Assembly (NCBI RefSeq): GCF_016756615.1
Contig: NZ_AP023262.1
Span: 3,659,501-3,723,500, forward strand
Direction: 5' to 3'
DNA length: 64,000 bases
Origin: Mesorhizobium sp. L-8-3
Lineage (GTDB): Bacteria; Pseudomonadota; Alphaproteobacteria; Rhizobiales; Rhizobiaceae
Positions 56,310-64,000 of this stretch are shown here, one piece after another (positions within the stretch are counted from its first letter, which is position 1; each line of letters begins with the position of its first letter). The notes under the pieces are model-generated. The model did no database searches and had not been told where the DNA came from. It worked only from the letters and a program-made list of their open reading frames with translations. Position numbers and translations under genes: made by a program.

Positions 56310-56846
56310 CTAGCCGGTGCGGCCTCCAAGCCACAGCGCGAGCTGGTCCACGGTGACGTCGGCGATCGTCTGCATGGTCGTATCAGGCACGGCGGCCCAG
56401 CCTTCGCCACTGCCGGCCACCTTCTGCTGGCCCTGGATGCGGTGCAGGCGATTGCCCGAAGTGTCGAGCACGTCCCAGACATAGATGACGGTCGTCTCCT
56501 TGCCCTCGGTGATGGCCGACAGGTAGCCCTTGAGCACATAGGAGGCGCCCGGCTCATCGGAACGCGCGAGCCCGATTCCGCGCTCCTTTGCCCTGGTCGC
56601 CAGCCGCTCGGTGAGGGGTGTGACCGCTTCGACCGTCGAGCCGACGATCGGTGCGAACTGGATCCTGGCCGAGCTGTCGATTGCGGCGACCGTTTCACCG
56701 CCCGGCGCGACAGGTGACGGAGCGGTGGAGGCGGCGGTCGGCGGATTGCCGACCATCGCCGACGGTTCGAGCACATCCGAGGTCGTGCAGGCCGCGAGCA
56801 TGAGTGCTGAAAGCACGGTCACGGAAGTGGCGAGCACCCGGCTCAT
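56310..56846 (-). CDS. Predicted lipoprotein, function unknown
   Basis: A 178-residue protein. The signal VLATSVTVLSALMLAACTTS has a lipobox (LAAC) at about residues 16-19. The mature part opens with a low-complexity Ala/Pro stretch and ends in a small mixed domain (YVLKGYLSAITEGKETTVIY, VWDVLDTSGNRLHRIQG). The start is taken at 56846; ATGs at 56855 and 56888 are alternatives with poorer spacing. It follows the M24-fold gene by 49 bases. Confidence 0.72.
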   Translation of the reverse strand: MSRVLATSVTVLSALMLAACTTSDVLEPSAMVGNPPTAASTAPSPVAPGGETVAAIDSSARIQFAPIVGSTVEAVTPLTERLATRAKERGIGLARSDEPGASYVLKGYLSAITEGKETTVIYVWDVLDTSGNRLHRIQGQQKVAGSGEGWAAVPDTTMQTIADVTVDQLALWLGGRTG

Positions 56847-56895
56847 TCCCCGCATAACTCCACTATCTGCCGCACCTTTTTCGGTCATTATGGTT

Positions 56896-58047
56896 TCACT
56901 GCACGATCAAGTCGAGATCATGGCGCGACAGCGGCTTGGGCGCCGATTCGGTGGTGAGATAGGTACGGCCGAGCGTCATGGCCGTCTCGGTCTCCGAATC
57001 CATGATGATCATATGGGCGAACAAGGTCATATCAGGGGCGATCGGCTCGGGATTGCCCTGATAGAACATGGGCATATCCATCCAGGACGGCGAGAAGCGC
57101 GCGCCGACGGAATAGCCGCAGGCGTTGAGGCGATGCCTGGTCAGCTCATGCGCCTCCATGACCCTGGCATGCGCGTCGAAGACGTCGCCGAACGTCTTGC
57201 CCGGCACCATGGTCTTCTCGACCATGACCAGCGCGTCCCTGGCCGCGTCGAACAGCTCCTGATGGCGCTTGGAGGCCTTGCCCGTCAGTACCGTGCGCAT
57301 CATCGGCGCGTGGTAGCGGTGAAAGACCCCCGACCATTCGAGCGTGAGCTGATCGTTCTTGCTGAGCTTGCGCCGTCCGGATTTGTAGCGGACCAGAAGG
57401 GCGTCGGGGCCGGATCCGACGATGAACTCGTTGGCCGGATAGTCGCCGCCGCCGGCCAGCACGGCGCCCTGCATCGCGGCCAGTATGGCGCCTTCGTCGC
57501 CGCCCTGGACGATCAGCGGCAGTGCCGCGTCGAGCGCCTCGTCCGAAAGTGCTGCGGCCCGTTCGGCCTTGCGGATCTCGGCCGGACTCTTGAACAGCCG
57601 GAGCCGGCCGACGATACCGGACGCATCGGCGATCTGGCCGAAGGTCTGCAACTGCTCGTCGACGCGCCGGCCGTTATAGGCGGTCAATCCATGCGTATCG
57701 TATTCGACCCCGATGCGCGCGCCGAGCAGGCCGAGATCATTCAGCAGGTTGCGCAGGTCGATCGCCGGGTTGACGTTGTCGCGGTCGGTCCAGACGAGGA
57801 TGTTGTCGAGGATCGAGGTATGTCGCGCCTGGCGCAGATCGGCCGATCGGGTCAGAAGCGTCATCGAGCCGTCGAGCTTGACGACCAGGCATTGGAAGAA
57901 GCAGTAGCCGAAAGTGTCGTAGCCGGTCAGCCAGTACATGCTCTCCTGGGCGAATAGCAGGATCGCGTCGAGCTTCTTGGCCGCCATCTCGATCAGCAGC
58001 CGATCGCGTCGCGCGTCATACTCGCTTCGTTCGAAATGCAACGCCAT
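56896..58047 (-). CDS. M24-fold (creatinase-like) hydrolase lacking canonical metal ligands
   Basis: A 383-residue pita-bread-fold protein. The N-terminal creatinase domain starts RRDRLLIEMAAKKLDAILLF, with a WLTGYDTFGYCFFQ motif. In the catalytic half the usual two-Asp metal site appears as LTLEWSGVFHRYHAPMMRT (Glu and His in place of Asp), GYSVGARFSPSW replaces the usual GHGIG block, and HMIIMDSETE occupies the ExG region. Creatinase itself works without metal, so it could be a metal-free hydrolase of a creatine- or ectoine-like substrate; this is inference. It starts two bases after pgeF stop. Confidence 0.82.
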   Translation of the reverse strand: MALHFERSEYDARRDRLLIEMAAKKLDAILLFAQESMYWLTGYDTFGYCFFQCLVVKLDGSMTLLTRSADLRQARHTSILDNILVWTDRDNVNPAIDLRNLLNDLGLLGARIGVEYDTHGLTAYNGRRVDEQLQTFGQIADASGIVGRLRLFKSPAEIRKAERAAALSDEALDAALPLIVQGGDEGAILAAMQGAVLAGGGDYPANEFIVGSGPDALLVRYKSGRRKLSKNDQLTLEWSGVFHRYHAPMMRTVLTGKASKRHQELFDAARDALVMVEKTMVPGKTFGDVFDAHARVMEAHELTRHRLNACGYSVGARFSPSWMDMPMFYQGNPEPIAPDMTLFAHMIIMDSETETAMTLGRTYLTTESAPKPLSRHDLDLIVQ

Positions 58048-58049
58048 CG

Positions 58050-58841
58050 TCAGGCCTCCAGAACTATCGCTGAAATCAGCCGCCCGTAGTCGGCTTCCTT
58101 GCGGTGTGTGGCCCGCCGGTAGGAATAGAAGAGGTCCTCTTCGGCATAGGTGCAGCGGCCGAGCATTGCCGCTAGCACGCCCGCGCGCGCGAGGCGATCG
58201 ACGCTATAGGTGTTGAGGTCGAACAGTGCGTGATCGTCGCGTCCGGACGGCCTGAAATATCGCCGGTTTGCTGCATCGGCCTCGACGAAGCGGGCGACGA
58301 ATTCCGGCCCGACCTCGTAGTTTTCTTGGCTGATCGACGGGCCAAGCACGGCGACGATCCGGTCGCGCCTGGCGCCGAGCTGCTCCATCGCGGAAATCGT
58401 GTTCTCGAGCACGCCGGTCAAGGCGCCTTTCCAGCCGGCATGGGCCGCGCCGACGACGCGGGCGTCGGCGTCGGCGAAAAGCACCGGCCCGCAATCGGCG
58501 GCCGAGGCGCAGACCGCCAGCCCCGGCCGGTTGGTCACGAGCGCGTCTGCCTTGGGTCGGTCGCCGGTAAACTTCCCGTGCACGACGATCACATCAGGGG
58601 AATGGACCTGATGGACGCTGAGCAGGCAGTCGGGCGCCACACCCATCCAGGTCGCCACGCGCCGGCGATTCTCGACTACCTTGCCCGGATCGTCATCCGA
58701 TCCGGTTCCGGTGTTGAGGCCGCGATAGATGCCCTCGGAAACCCCGCCTGTGCGCGTGAAATAGCCGTGGCGGATGCCGCGGGCGGCCGCCTGATCGAGC
58801 AAGGGTGATCGGACCGGGTCCGGTTTCGAAACATCCAGCAT
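58050..58841 (-). CDS. pgeF: Peptidoglycan editing factor PgeF (laccase-domain protein)
   Basis: A 263-residue COG1496 protein. HGYFTRTGGVSEGIYRGLNT, VHQVHSPDV (first His), ASAADCGPVLFAD (Cys) and VGAAHAGWKG (His) form the zinc-like site; the family removes wrongly inserted serine residues from peptidoglycan precursors, as shown in E. coli. It is in the conserved lgt-methyltransferase-pgeF run, 96 bases after the methyltransferase stop. Confidence 0.92.
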   Translation of the reverse strand: MLDVSKPDPVRSPLLDQAAARGIRHGYFTRTGGVSEGIYRGLNTGTGSDDDPGKVVENRRRVATWMGVAPDCLLSVHQVHSPDVIVVHGKFTGDRPKADALVTNRPGLAVCASAADCGPVLFADADARVVGAAHAGWKGALTGVLENTISAMEQLGARRDRIVAVLGPSISQENYEVGPEFVARFVEADAANRRYFRPSGRDDHALFDLNTYSVDRLARAGVLAAMLGRCTYAEEDLFYSYRRATHRKEADYGRLISAIVLEA

Positions 58842-58937
58842 ATGCCGCCTTGTTCACATCGGGAGCGATTTCGTCAAGCCATCCCTCTCGCGCCCTCGTC
58901 TTCGCGGGCGGACAGTGGGCCAGGCGCGGGGACGGTG

Positions 58938-60032
58938 TCAATCCGGCGATGAAAAAGGCGGAAGCGGCAATTCCTGTCGCGCGACTGCCATCACCTTGAA
59001 CAGCGAGCCCATCTGGTCCGGTCCGGCGAGCCGCTCGACCTCGCCGGAAATCCGCTCGCGTCCCGCTTCGTCGGCATCGGCGCCGAGACGGCCGGCGCGT
59101 TCGAGCAGTCCCATGCGAAGCAGGAAGCCTCCCTGGGTTGCGAGCCCCGCGACGAGGCCGGCCGCGCGCACCGCATCGGCGAGGGCGGCGAAGTCGACAT
59201 GGGCGGTCAGATCGGCCTTGCCCGGTTCGGCGAGCGGATCCGTGAAGGCATGTCGCCGGAGAGCCTGAAAGGAATCGCCCGTGGCCGGCTCCAGATACCC
59301 GTAGTCGAAGAAGAGACCGGCACCACCGTCGCCGGCGATGCGTTCGGCGATCTTTTGCATCAGTGCCGACCGTGACGGAGCGACTTCCACGATCGTCCCC
59401 GGCGCCGCTTCGGCCGCTGCTGCCGGAAGCAGCGACGCGTCGAGCGAGCCAGCCCCTGCCAGGAACGCAAGATTTCCGTTGCCGTCGGCGCCGACGCAGC
59501 GTTCGCGCCACCCGCTTTCGGTGCGCACATACTGGCGGATCGGCACGGCGTCGAAGAGCTCGTTGCCGACGATGAAGAGCGGCAGGCTGGGCAGGGCATC
59601 GATGTCATCGTGCCAGTCGAACGGCCCCGAAGAAGTCGCGAGCGTCTCGGCCTGGATGCGGGCGAGGCGCGGGCTGACCTCGATCAGCTCGAACCGGGCG
59701 GCCTCGTGCAGTTGCGGCGCGATCCGGCGCAGCGTCCGCTCCATATCCTTCATGAGGGTTCCGCGACCCGGGCCGATCTCGACGATCATGGCGGGCGAGG
59801 GGCGGTCCACTGCCTGCCATGCCGATACGATCCAGGCGCCGACCAGTTCGCCGAACATCTGGCTCACTTCCGGCGCGGTCGTGAAGTCGCCGCCGCGGCC
59901 GAACGGCTCGCGGCTCATATAGTACCCCTCTTTCCGGTCGTAGAGGCAGAGCGTCATGTAGTCGGCGACCGAAAGCGGTCCCTGTGCCTCGATGAGGTCG
60001 AGAATGCGCCGCCTGAGCGATCGTTGCGTCAT
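58938..60032 (-). CDS. Class I SAM-dependent methyltransferase (MidA/NDUFAF7 type)
   Basis: A 364-residue COG1565 protein, probable protein-arginine methyltransferase linked to respiratory complex I assembly by homology. [39 protein letters not shown], the SAM motif [15 protein letters not shown] and [18 protein letters not shown] are the family blocks. It overlaps lgt by four bases (ATGA), so the two are coupled; the link is conserved in Rhizobiales. Confidence 0.91.
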   Translation of the reverse strand: MTQRSLRRRILDLIEAQGPLSVADYMTLCLYDRKEGYYMSREPFGRGGDFTTAPEVSQMFGELVGAWIVSAWQAVDRPSPAMIVEIGPGRGTLMKDMERTLRRIAPQLHEAARFELIEVSPRLARIQAETLATSSGPFDWHDDIDALPSLPLFIVGNELFDAVPIRQYVRTESGWRERCVGADGNGNLAFLAGAGSLDASLLPAAAAEAAPGTIVEVAPSRSALMQKIAERIAGDGGAGLFFDYGYLEPATGDSFQALRRHAFTDPLAEPGKADLTAHVDFAALADAVRAAGLVAGLATQGGFLLRMGLLERAGRLGADADEAGRERISGEVERLAGPDQMGSLFKVMAVARQELPLPPFSSPD

Positions 60033-60883
60033 GCCGGTCGGGTCTGGGAAGCGGCACGTTTTGCCCGTGCGATCGCCCACAGCCCGATCAGCACCATGGG
60101 CACTGACAGAACCATGCCCATGGTCAGCCATCCGCCGAGCAGGTAGCCGATCTGGGCATCGGGCTCGCGGAAGAACTCGACGAAAATGCGCGACAGGCCG
60201 TAGCCGGTGACGAAGGCGCCGGCGACGAAGCCGGGCTGCTTCAGCTTGAGCAGGCCGTGAGTGAGAATGCGCAGCACCACGAACAGCGCCAGGCCTTCGA
60301 GCCCCGCTTCGTAAAGTTGGCTGGGGTGGCGGGCGAACGGCCCGCCATTGGGAAACTCGACGGCCCAGGGCACATCCGTGATCCTGCCCCAGAGCTCGGA
60401 ATTGATGAAGTTGGTGATCCGGACCAGCCCCAGGCCGACAGGAACGCCCGCGGCGATCACGTCGAACATGGTCCAGACGCTGATCCCGCGCGAGCGGGCG
60501 AACAGGATCATGGCCAGCGTGCAGCCGGTGAAGCCGCCATGGAAAGACATGCCGCCCTGCCATACCGCGAAGATGTCGAGCGGATTTGCGAGGTAGCGGG
60601 CGAAGTCGTAGAACAGCACATAGCCAATACGGCCGCCGAGCACGACGCCGATCGCGGCCCAGACGACGAAGTCGTCGAGATCCGTCGGCTTCATCGGGAG
60701 CGTGCCGTTCGCCCACAATCTCGGATTGGTCACCAGACGCTTGCCGTACCACCATGCGAACAGGATGCCGACAATATAGGCGACACCGTACCAGTGGACG
60801 GCGAAGGGGCCGATCTGGACGATGACGGGATCGATGTTCGGGAAGGGCAGGGCCGCAAGCGGCGGGCTCAGATATTCGCTCAT
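60029..60883 (-). CDS. lgt: Prolipoprotein diacylglyceryl transferase
   Basis: First enzyme of lipoprotein maturation: moves diacylglyceryl from phosphatidylglycerol to the lipobox Cys. 284 residues, seven membrane helices. The signature [11 protein letters not shown] and HGGFTGC (catalytic His region), then the Lgt motif [28 protein letters not shown] (two parts) and [19 protein letters not shown]. First gene of the lgt-methyltransferase-pgeF run; it would lipidate the lipoprotein encoded at 56310. Confidence 0.95.
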   Translation of the reverse strand: MSEYLSPPLAALPFPNIDPVIVQIGPFAVHWYGVAYIVGILFAWWYGKRLVTNPRLWANGTLPMKPTDLDDFVVWAAIGVVLGGRIGYVLFYDFARYLANPLDIFAVWQGGMSFHGGFTGCTLAMILFARSRGISVWTMFDVIAAGVPVGLGLVRITNFINSELWGRITDVPWAVEFPNGGPFARHPSQLYEAGLEGLALFVVLRILTHGLLKLKQPGFVAGAFVTGYGLSRIFVEFFREPDAQIGYLLGGWLTMGMVLSVPMVLIGLWAIARAKRAASQTRPA

Positions 60884-60982
60884 GACGTCTCCCGGTCGGA
60901 GTCGGCGCGGACCATGCGGCAGGGTTCCGGCAGGGTCAAGGCGGCGGGGTGGCGCAAGGGCGGCCAGCGGGCCCCGCGGCGT

Positions 60983-61102
60983 TCAATCTTCCGGGAACAG
61001 AATGCGTTCGTAGTCCATCGCGCCATGGAGGACATGGAGAATCTCGACGTTCTCGCCGCTCGCGCGATAGAAGATCAGATAGTTGCCGTGCACACGACGC
61101 CT
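60983..61102 (-). pseudogene. ParE/RelE-type toxin C-terminal fragment
   Basis: Reading the minus strand, bases 61102-60986 encode RRRVHGNYLIFYRA followed by SGENVEILHVLHGAMDYERI and LFPED, then TGA at 60983-60985. This is the conserved C-terminal half of a ParE-type toxin (HGNYLIFYR and HVLHGAMDY). Upstream the frame stays open but the residues (APQGFRFGAPEQHGNFPFAY and on) look nothing like a toxin head, and no start is supported. It is about 1.25 kb from the antitoxin-linked toxin remnant at 62351, which lacks just this part. Confidence 0.75.
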
Positions 61103-61719
61103 ATGACCGGCGCAAGGTTCCCTGGGAAATGACTGGAGATCATAGGCAAACGGGAAATTACCGTGCTGCTCGGGAGCACCGAAGCGAAAGCCTTGAGGTG
61201 CTATCCCAAGGTCTAGCGGACGCTGAGCGACAGTACCGCGCCTATTCCCGGATGAGCACCACTGGGTTGGCCCGCAAGGCTCAAAAGCGCGTCAGGGCGG
61301 CTGCGAGGAGGCCCCCGAATTTTCCCTGCACGCCGGTCTTGAGGCAGGATCCGCACCCGGTCCGTTATAGCCGTGCCTTTCATCCCGCCCGCCGCGCGCC
61401 TTGCCTTGTGGATGGGCTGGGCACGGGCGGCCTGTTTCAAGAAGCGCGGTGGTCACTGTGGCCACTGCTGCGAAGGCGGCGTCTGCGGCACAGGTATCTG
61501 GTAGATTAGATGTATACGCTCTCGGCGTACCATCGAGGGGGTGATTTTCGCCCGAATGGTACGCTCTCGGCGTGCCGTGAACTTTTCTCCGGCTGCAACT
61601 TCATGAAGTCTTTGGTCACCGGCATGCCGCTTCGGATGGGCAGATCGATCGGCAGTTCGGTGAGTATCCACGTCAAGGCGCGCAGCTTGCTGTGTTTTTC
61701 ACCACGACCAGCCGCAGCA
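61103..61719. other. Unassigned 617-base region, possibly degraded
   Basis: No intact gene was found. A minus-strand 75-codon frame at 61213-61440 has no recognisable domain. The stretch joins the toxin C-terminal fragment to the secreted-protein gene and holds the 17-base direct repeat. It is likely recombined or remnant DNA. Confidence 0.4.
61515..61576 (+). repeat. 17-base direct repeat, 45-base period
   Basis: TACGCTCTCGGCGTACC at 61515-61531 and TACGCTCTCGGCGTGCC at 61560-61576 differ at one base. The spacer is 28 bases. No gene matches it. It may be a regulator-binding pair or a recombination relic. Confidence 0.6.
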
Positions 61720-62100
61720 TCAGCGAGTCGTGCACGAACCCGCGTTGCAATCGCATGTCGTCGTGTTGGTCCCGTCGGCGCAGGTGGCCATCGTCCCCGT
61801 GCTCATGCAGTTGGCAGAAGCCCCCGAGGCGCTGCACTGCAGCACTTTTTGCCCAGAGGTGCATTGCGCCGAACAAGTGACTGCCAGTGCGACGGCGCCC
61901 CCCTTAATGGGCGTCATCTCAATGATCGGGATCTGGATCTGCAATGGCAGCATACGCACGATTTGGCCGTATTGCGTTGGATCATATTGTGGCGCAATCG
62001 GAGTAGTCTTCTCTTCCGCCGACGCGGGCACACCAAACCAGAAGACAATCATCAAGGCGCCAATGACTCTGAAGAGACCAATGTAGAACTGCTCTTTCAT
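61720..62100 (-). CDS. Secreted cysteine-rich small protein, unknown family
   Basis: A 126-residue protein. An N-terminal signal (FRVIGALMIVFWFGVPASA, cut likely after ASA) leads to a mature part of about 97 residues. The last 55 residues hold eight Cys in a Ser/Thr/Gly-rich background (CSAQC, LQC, ANC, ATC, CDCNAGSC), suggesting disulfide bonds in the periplasm or outside. GGGAGGATGCT stands before the ATG, and a 19-base palindrome lies in its promoter. Its base use is more AT-rich than its neighbours, so it may be acquired. I know no family for it. Confidence 0.7.
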   Translation of the reverse strand: MKEQFYIGLFRVIGALMIVFWFGVPASAEEKTTPIAPQYDPTQYGQIVRMLPLQIQIPIIEMTPIKGGAVALAVTCSAQCTSGQKVLQCSASGASANCMSTGTMATCADGTNTTTCDCNAGSCTTR

Positions 62101-62123
62101 AGCATCCTCCCGATGCTTTGATC

Positions 62124-62142
62124 GCTAGTATTCAATACTAGC
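62124..62142. promoter_or_regulatory. 19-base perfect palindrome in promoter of the Cys-rich gene
   Basis: GCTAGTAT-TCA-ATACTAGC is a perfect inverted repeat with an odd centre, 24 bases before the ATG at 62100. On the minus strand it follows TTGATT (62146-62151), a plausible -35 box, and includes TACTAG, a plausible -10 box. A dimeric regulator would bind here. No regulator gene is adjacent, so the regulator is unknown. Confidence 0.62.
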
Positions 62143-62350
62143 ACAAATCAACCTTTCCGCCTAGCGAGGGTGTGGCGCTAGCACCCACGGCCAACGGATC
62201 AGATGCTGCCTGGCCTTGCGCCGCTACCGTCATTGACGGGCACGTTTCGAATGCCGGGGCAGAGGCAGCTAGAAGAACATACTTTACCGCCAACCGCGTC
62301 GAATCGCGCCTACGAGCCTTGACAGGCGGTACGTTTGTTCGCGGACGGAT

Positions 62351-62545
62351 ACCGTGAAGGCGCCTCGGATCGAGGGCTGGCCATTGTGCGAGGCGCGGAA
62401 AGCCAAGCGGCATTTCGGCCAGGCCCAGGCATTTGTCGCGAAGTTCCTGAACGAAGCTCATGGCCCGATCGGCATTCGGCAGAGCAATGTGATCTCCGAT
62501 CTCCTATAATTCGACCTCGGCGGCCCGGGCGAGGAAAACCCTCAT
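62351..62545 (-). pseudogene. Broken ParE-type toxin, N-terminal part
   Basis: The frame starts ATG 62545, one base after the antitoxin stop, as in a normal parDE operon. It encodes MRVFLARAAEVEL, then a TAG at 62504-62506 where a Glu or Asp codon is expected, then EIGDHIALPNADRAMSFVQE and LRDKCLGLAEMPLGFPRL, which is a ParE head. After about RRLHG (62351) the similarity ends and unrelated sequence follows. The usual ParE C-terminal half is found at 60983-61102. The gene therefore seems inactive by stop codon and by truncation. Confidence 0.78.
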
Positions 62546-62546
62546 C

Positions 62547-62807
62547 TCACGCCCTGTTTCGTGCCATGGCGCGATACTTGGCCTCCAGACGGTCGAACAC
62601 CTCCTCTGCCGGCGTCACGCGTCCGGCCTCGGCATCCGCGAGACCGCGCTCGAGCGCCGCATTCAGCGCGGCGAGCCGGGTCTCCCGTTCCTGGATGAGG
62701 CGTACCCCTTCCCGCAGCACCTCGCTCTTGGAGTTGTAGCGGCCGCTGCTGACCATCTTCGAGACGAATGCCTCGATCTGTTCTCCGAGATCGGCGCTGA
62801 TCAGCAT
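62547..62807 (-). CDS. ParD-type antitoxin of a type II toxin-antitoxin pair
   Basis: An 86-residue ribbon-helix-helix antitoxin. SADLGEQIEAFVSKMVSSGR and YNSKSEVLREGVRLIQERE are the DNA-binding and dimer part; the C-terminal AGRVTPAEEVFDRLEAKYRA would wrap the toxin. AAGGAG precedes the ATG at 62807. The cognate toxin reading frame begins one base after its stop but is broken, so it now stands as an orphan antitoxin that may still repress its own promoter. Confidence 0.9.
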   Translation of the reverse strand: MLISADLGEQIEAFVSKMVSSGRYNSKSEVLREGVRLIQERETRLAALNAALERGLADAEAGRVTPAEEVFDRLEAKYRAMARNRA

Positions 62808-62983
62808 GACAGGCTCCTTATGGTTTGATCCTTAATAACTATTATTGGCGGTGGACTTCGGTAAGCCATCCATGCGCGTCTTTTCGTCCGCCAAGCCGGT
62901 GGAGAGTTACCCAGGGCCGTGCTCACGCCTTGCATTCGTCGCCCTTGCCCATTACCTCCAATCCAGCACGTGAGGTATCAGCC

Positions 62984-63298
62984 ATGTCGAACGGACCGAA
63001 CCGCATTCTCGATGAATTCGCCAAGCTGGTGACGGATGCGGCCGGCGCCGCACAAGGCGTGCGCCGGGAGATGGAAACCGCGTTTCGGTCCCAGGCCGAA
63101 CGGTTTCTGAATTCGATGGAACTCGTCCAGCGCGAGGAGTTCGAGGCTGCCCGCGACATGGCCGCCAAGGCCCGTGCCGAAAACCAGAAGCTTGCCGCGC
63201 GCATCGAAGCGCTGGAGGCGCAGATCGCGGCGCTCGCCGGCGGCGCTGCCCCGAAACCGGCTTCGACGACCGCTTCCCGGCCGCGCGCCAAAAAATAA
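62984..63298 (+). CDS. UbiK-type accessory factor (BMFP domain)
   Basis: A 104-residue coiled-coil protein. DEFAKLVTDAAGAAQGVRRE, then SMELVQREEFEAARDMAAKA and RAENQKLAARIEALEAQIAA form two helices and a C-terminal coiled coil, ending in a basic Ala-rich tail. UbiK assists ubiquinone synthesis under oxygen in other bacteria; BMFP proteins can also fuse membranes. The start is ATG 62984; the longer frame to 62825 is unsupported. Confidence 0.86.
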   Translation: MSNGPNRILDEFAKLVTDAAGAAQGVRREMETAFRSQAERFLNSMELVQREEFEAARDMAAKARAENQKLAARIEALEAQIAALAGGAAPKPASTTASRPRAKK

Positions 63299-63613
63299 TT
63301 CGGACTTTTCCACATCGCCTGCTGAATCGAAAAACGCTTTGCGCTGAATCGCTTAAGGCGTCCGCCTGAATCCGCCTTGCGGGGCTATCCACACCCCCAA
63401 GGGCCTCTCGCGCAAAAAGGGGCTGGCGCCGCGACTCTCCATCAATAGACTGAATTTGTTGCATGATTCGAAACAGGTCATGCGCCGGACGGCGGGAGGT
63501 CCGGCTGGGGAATAGTAGCGTACCGTCCCTTCTTCCGCTCGTGTGCTCGATAGTTGTCGTGTGCCCTCCAGCGGAGCGTGCGGTGGCGCTCCCAGAAACG
63601 ACAGGATATTTGA
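63299..63613. promoter_or_regulatory. Intergenic region with a periodic GANTC cluster
   Basis: Five GANTC sites (63324, 63346, 63368, 63433, 63465) in about 145 bases. The first three are CTGAATC motifs exactly 22 bases apart. GANTC is the site methylated by CcrM in Alphaproteobacteria. The region probably contains the promoter of the YbjN gene; no other gene or terminator was seen. Confidence 0.55.
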
Positions 63614-64000
63614 ATGGAACTCGTTGAACTCGACGTCGTACGCGAAGCACATCCCGTCGACGTGATCGAGCAGGTCGCCAACACCAATGACTGGTCGTTC
63701 GAGCGCACAGGAGACGACGAGATCTCGATCTCGGTTGCCGGAAGCTGGACCGACTACCATGTCTCCTTCTCCTGGATGGAGGATTTCGAGGCGCTTCATC
63801 TCGCCTGCGCCTTCGACATCAAGGTGCCTGAGGCCCGCACGCTCGAAATCCTGCGGCTTCTGTCGCTGATCAACGAACAGATGCTGTTCGGCCATTTCGA
63901 CCTCTGGGAGCAGGAAGGCGCGATCATGTTCCGCCAGTCGCTGCTGCTTGCCGGCGGGGTCGAGCCGACCAGCCAGCAGGTCGAGGTTCTGCTTTCCAGC
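63614..64000 (+). CDS. YbjN domain-containing protein, 3' end missing
   Basis: The frame is open to the last base, 129 codons. WSFERTGDDEISISVAGSWT, then HVSFSWMEDFEALHLACAFD, then ILRLLSLINEQMLFGHFDLW and the EQEGAIMFRQSLLL strand fit the YbjN fold. The ribosome site is AGGAT before ATG 63614. YbjN-type proteins affect motility and stress, with no defined biochemistry. The gene continues beyond the window. Confidence 0.85.
   Translation, partial: MELVELDVVREAHPVDVIEQVANTNDWSFERTGDDEISISVAGSWTDYHVSFSWMEDFEALHLACAFDIKVPEARTLEILRLLSLINEQMLFGHFDLWEQEGAIMFRQSLLLAGGVEPTSQQVEVLLSS

Noticed and set aside
61213..61440. 75-codon minus-strand frame beside the toxin fragment
   Set aside because: No domain, no ribosome site and atypical residue use; treated as unassigned DNA.

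Overview
The window is high-GC chromosomal DNA from an alphaproteobacterium of the order Hyphomicrobiales (Rhizobiales), most like Mesorhizobium and other Phyllobacteriaceae. The evidence is the gene content and order: DUF1285-NUDIX-cca, lgt-SAM methyltransferase-pgeF, petABC-apt, a MoxR/DUF58/DUF4159 operon, HlyU, UbiK and DUF1127. Rhizobial-type palindromic intergenic repeats and leucine attenuation of leuA agree with this. No tRNA, rRNA or CRISPR array was seen. Assignments rest on reading the sequence and on knowledge of families; no database search was run.

Layout. 1-6.1 kb: the end of a YjbQ protein, then small regulatory and stress genes (RibD/DHFR-like reductase, a PadR regulator, HlyU, DUF2259, a PadR-GyrI fusion, SRPBCC, and a TetR regulator facing a VOC protein). 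6.1-8.5 kb: leuA behind a leucine leader peptide and attenuator. 8.6-15.4 kb: a winged-helix/TPR membrane protein, an alpha/beta hydrolase, a phosphoesterase, NUDIX, glutathionyl-hydroquinone-reductase-like and GNAT genes. 15.5-22.3 kb: a minus-strand operon, moxR - DUF58 - DUF4159/BatA-like - large membrane protein. 22.4-25 kb: DUF1285, CoA-pyrophosphatase-like NUDIX and cca. 25-29.7 kb: DUF1059, a DEAD-box helicase, hemF, soxR with its box, and trmL. 29.8-30.8 kb: a complete IS5-type element. 31-35.4 kb: two tandem ABC exporters. 35.7-39.1 kb: the bc1 complex genes petABC, and apt. 39.1-43.4 kb: an ECF sigma factor with its YCII/DGPF partner, two MaoC genes, corA and a DUF2892 gene. 43.7-48 kb: an XRE regulator and a glycine-betaine type ABC importer (proVWX-like). 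48.3-51.3 kb: ychF, pth, rplY and DUF1127. 51.4-54.7 kb: a LysR regulator and a chromate-resistance pair. 55.3-60.9 kb: prs, a lipoprotein, an M24-fold hydrolase, pgeF, a MidA-like methyltransferase and lgt. 61-62.8 kb: a disturbed accessory patch. 63-64 kb: UbiK, a GANTC-rich intergenic region, and the start of a YbjN gene.

Most of the window is conserved housekeeping DNA. The most unusual stretch is about 61.0-62.8 kb. There an intact ParD-type antitoxin gene is followed by a toxin gene that has an early stop and no C-terminal half. A toxin-like C-terminal half lies about 1.25 kb further on. The DNA between holds a secreted, cysteine-rich small protein gene behind a perfect 19-base palindrome, plus a 17-base direct repeat. 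Other points of note are the leucine attenuator, the PadR-GyrI fusion with a possible internal start, an M24-fold protein lacking the usual metal ligands, three CTGAATC motifs spaced exactly 22 bases apart, and two rhizobial palindromic mosaic repeats.
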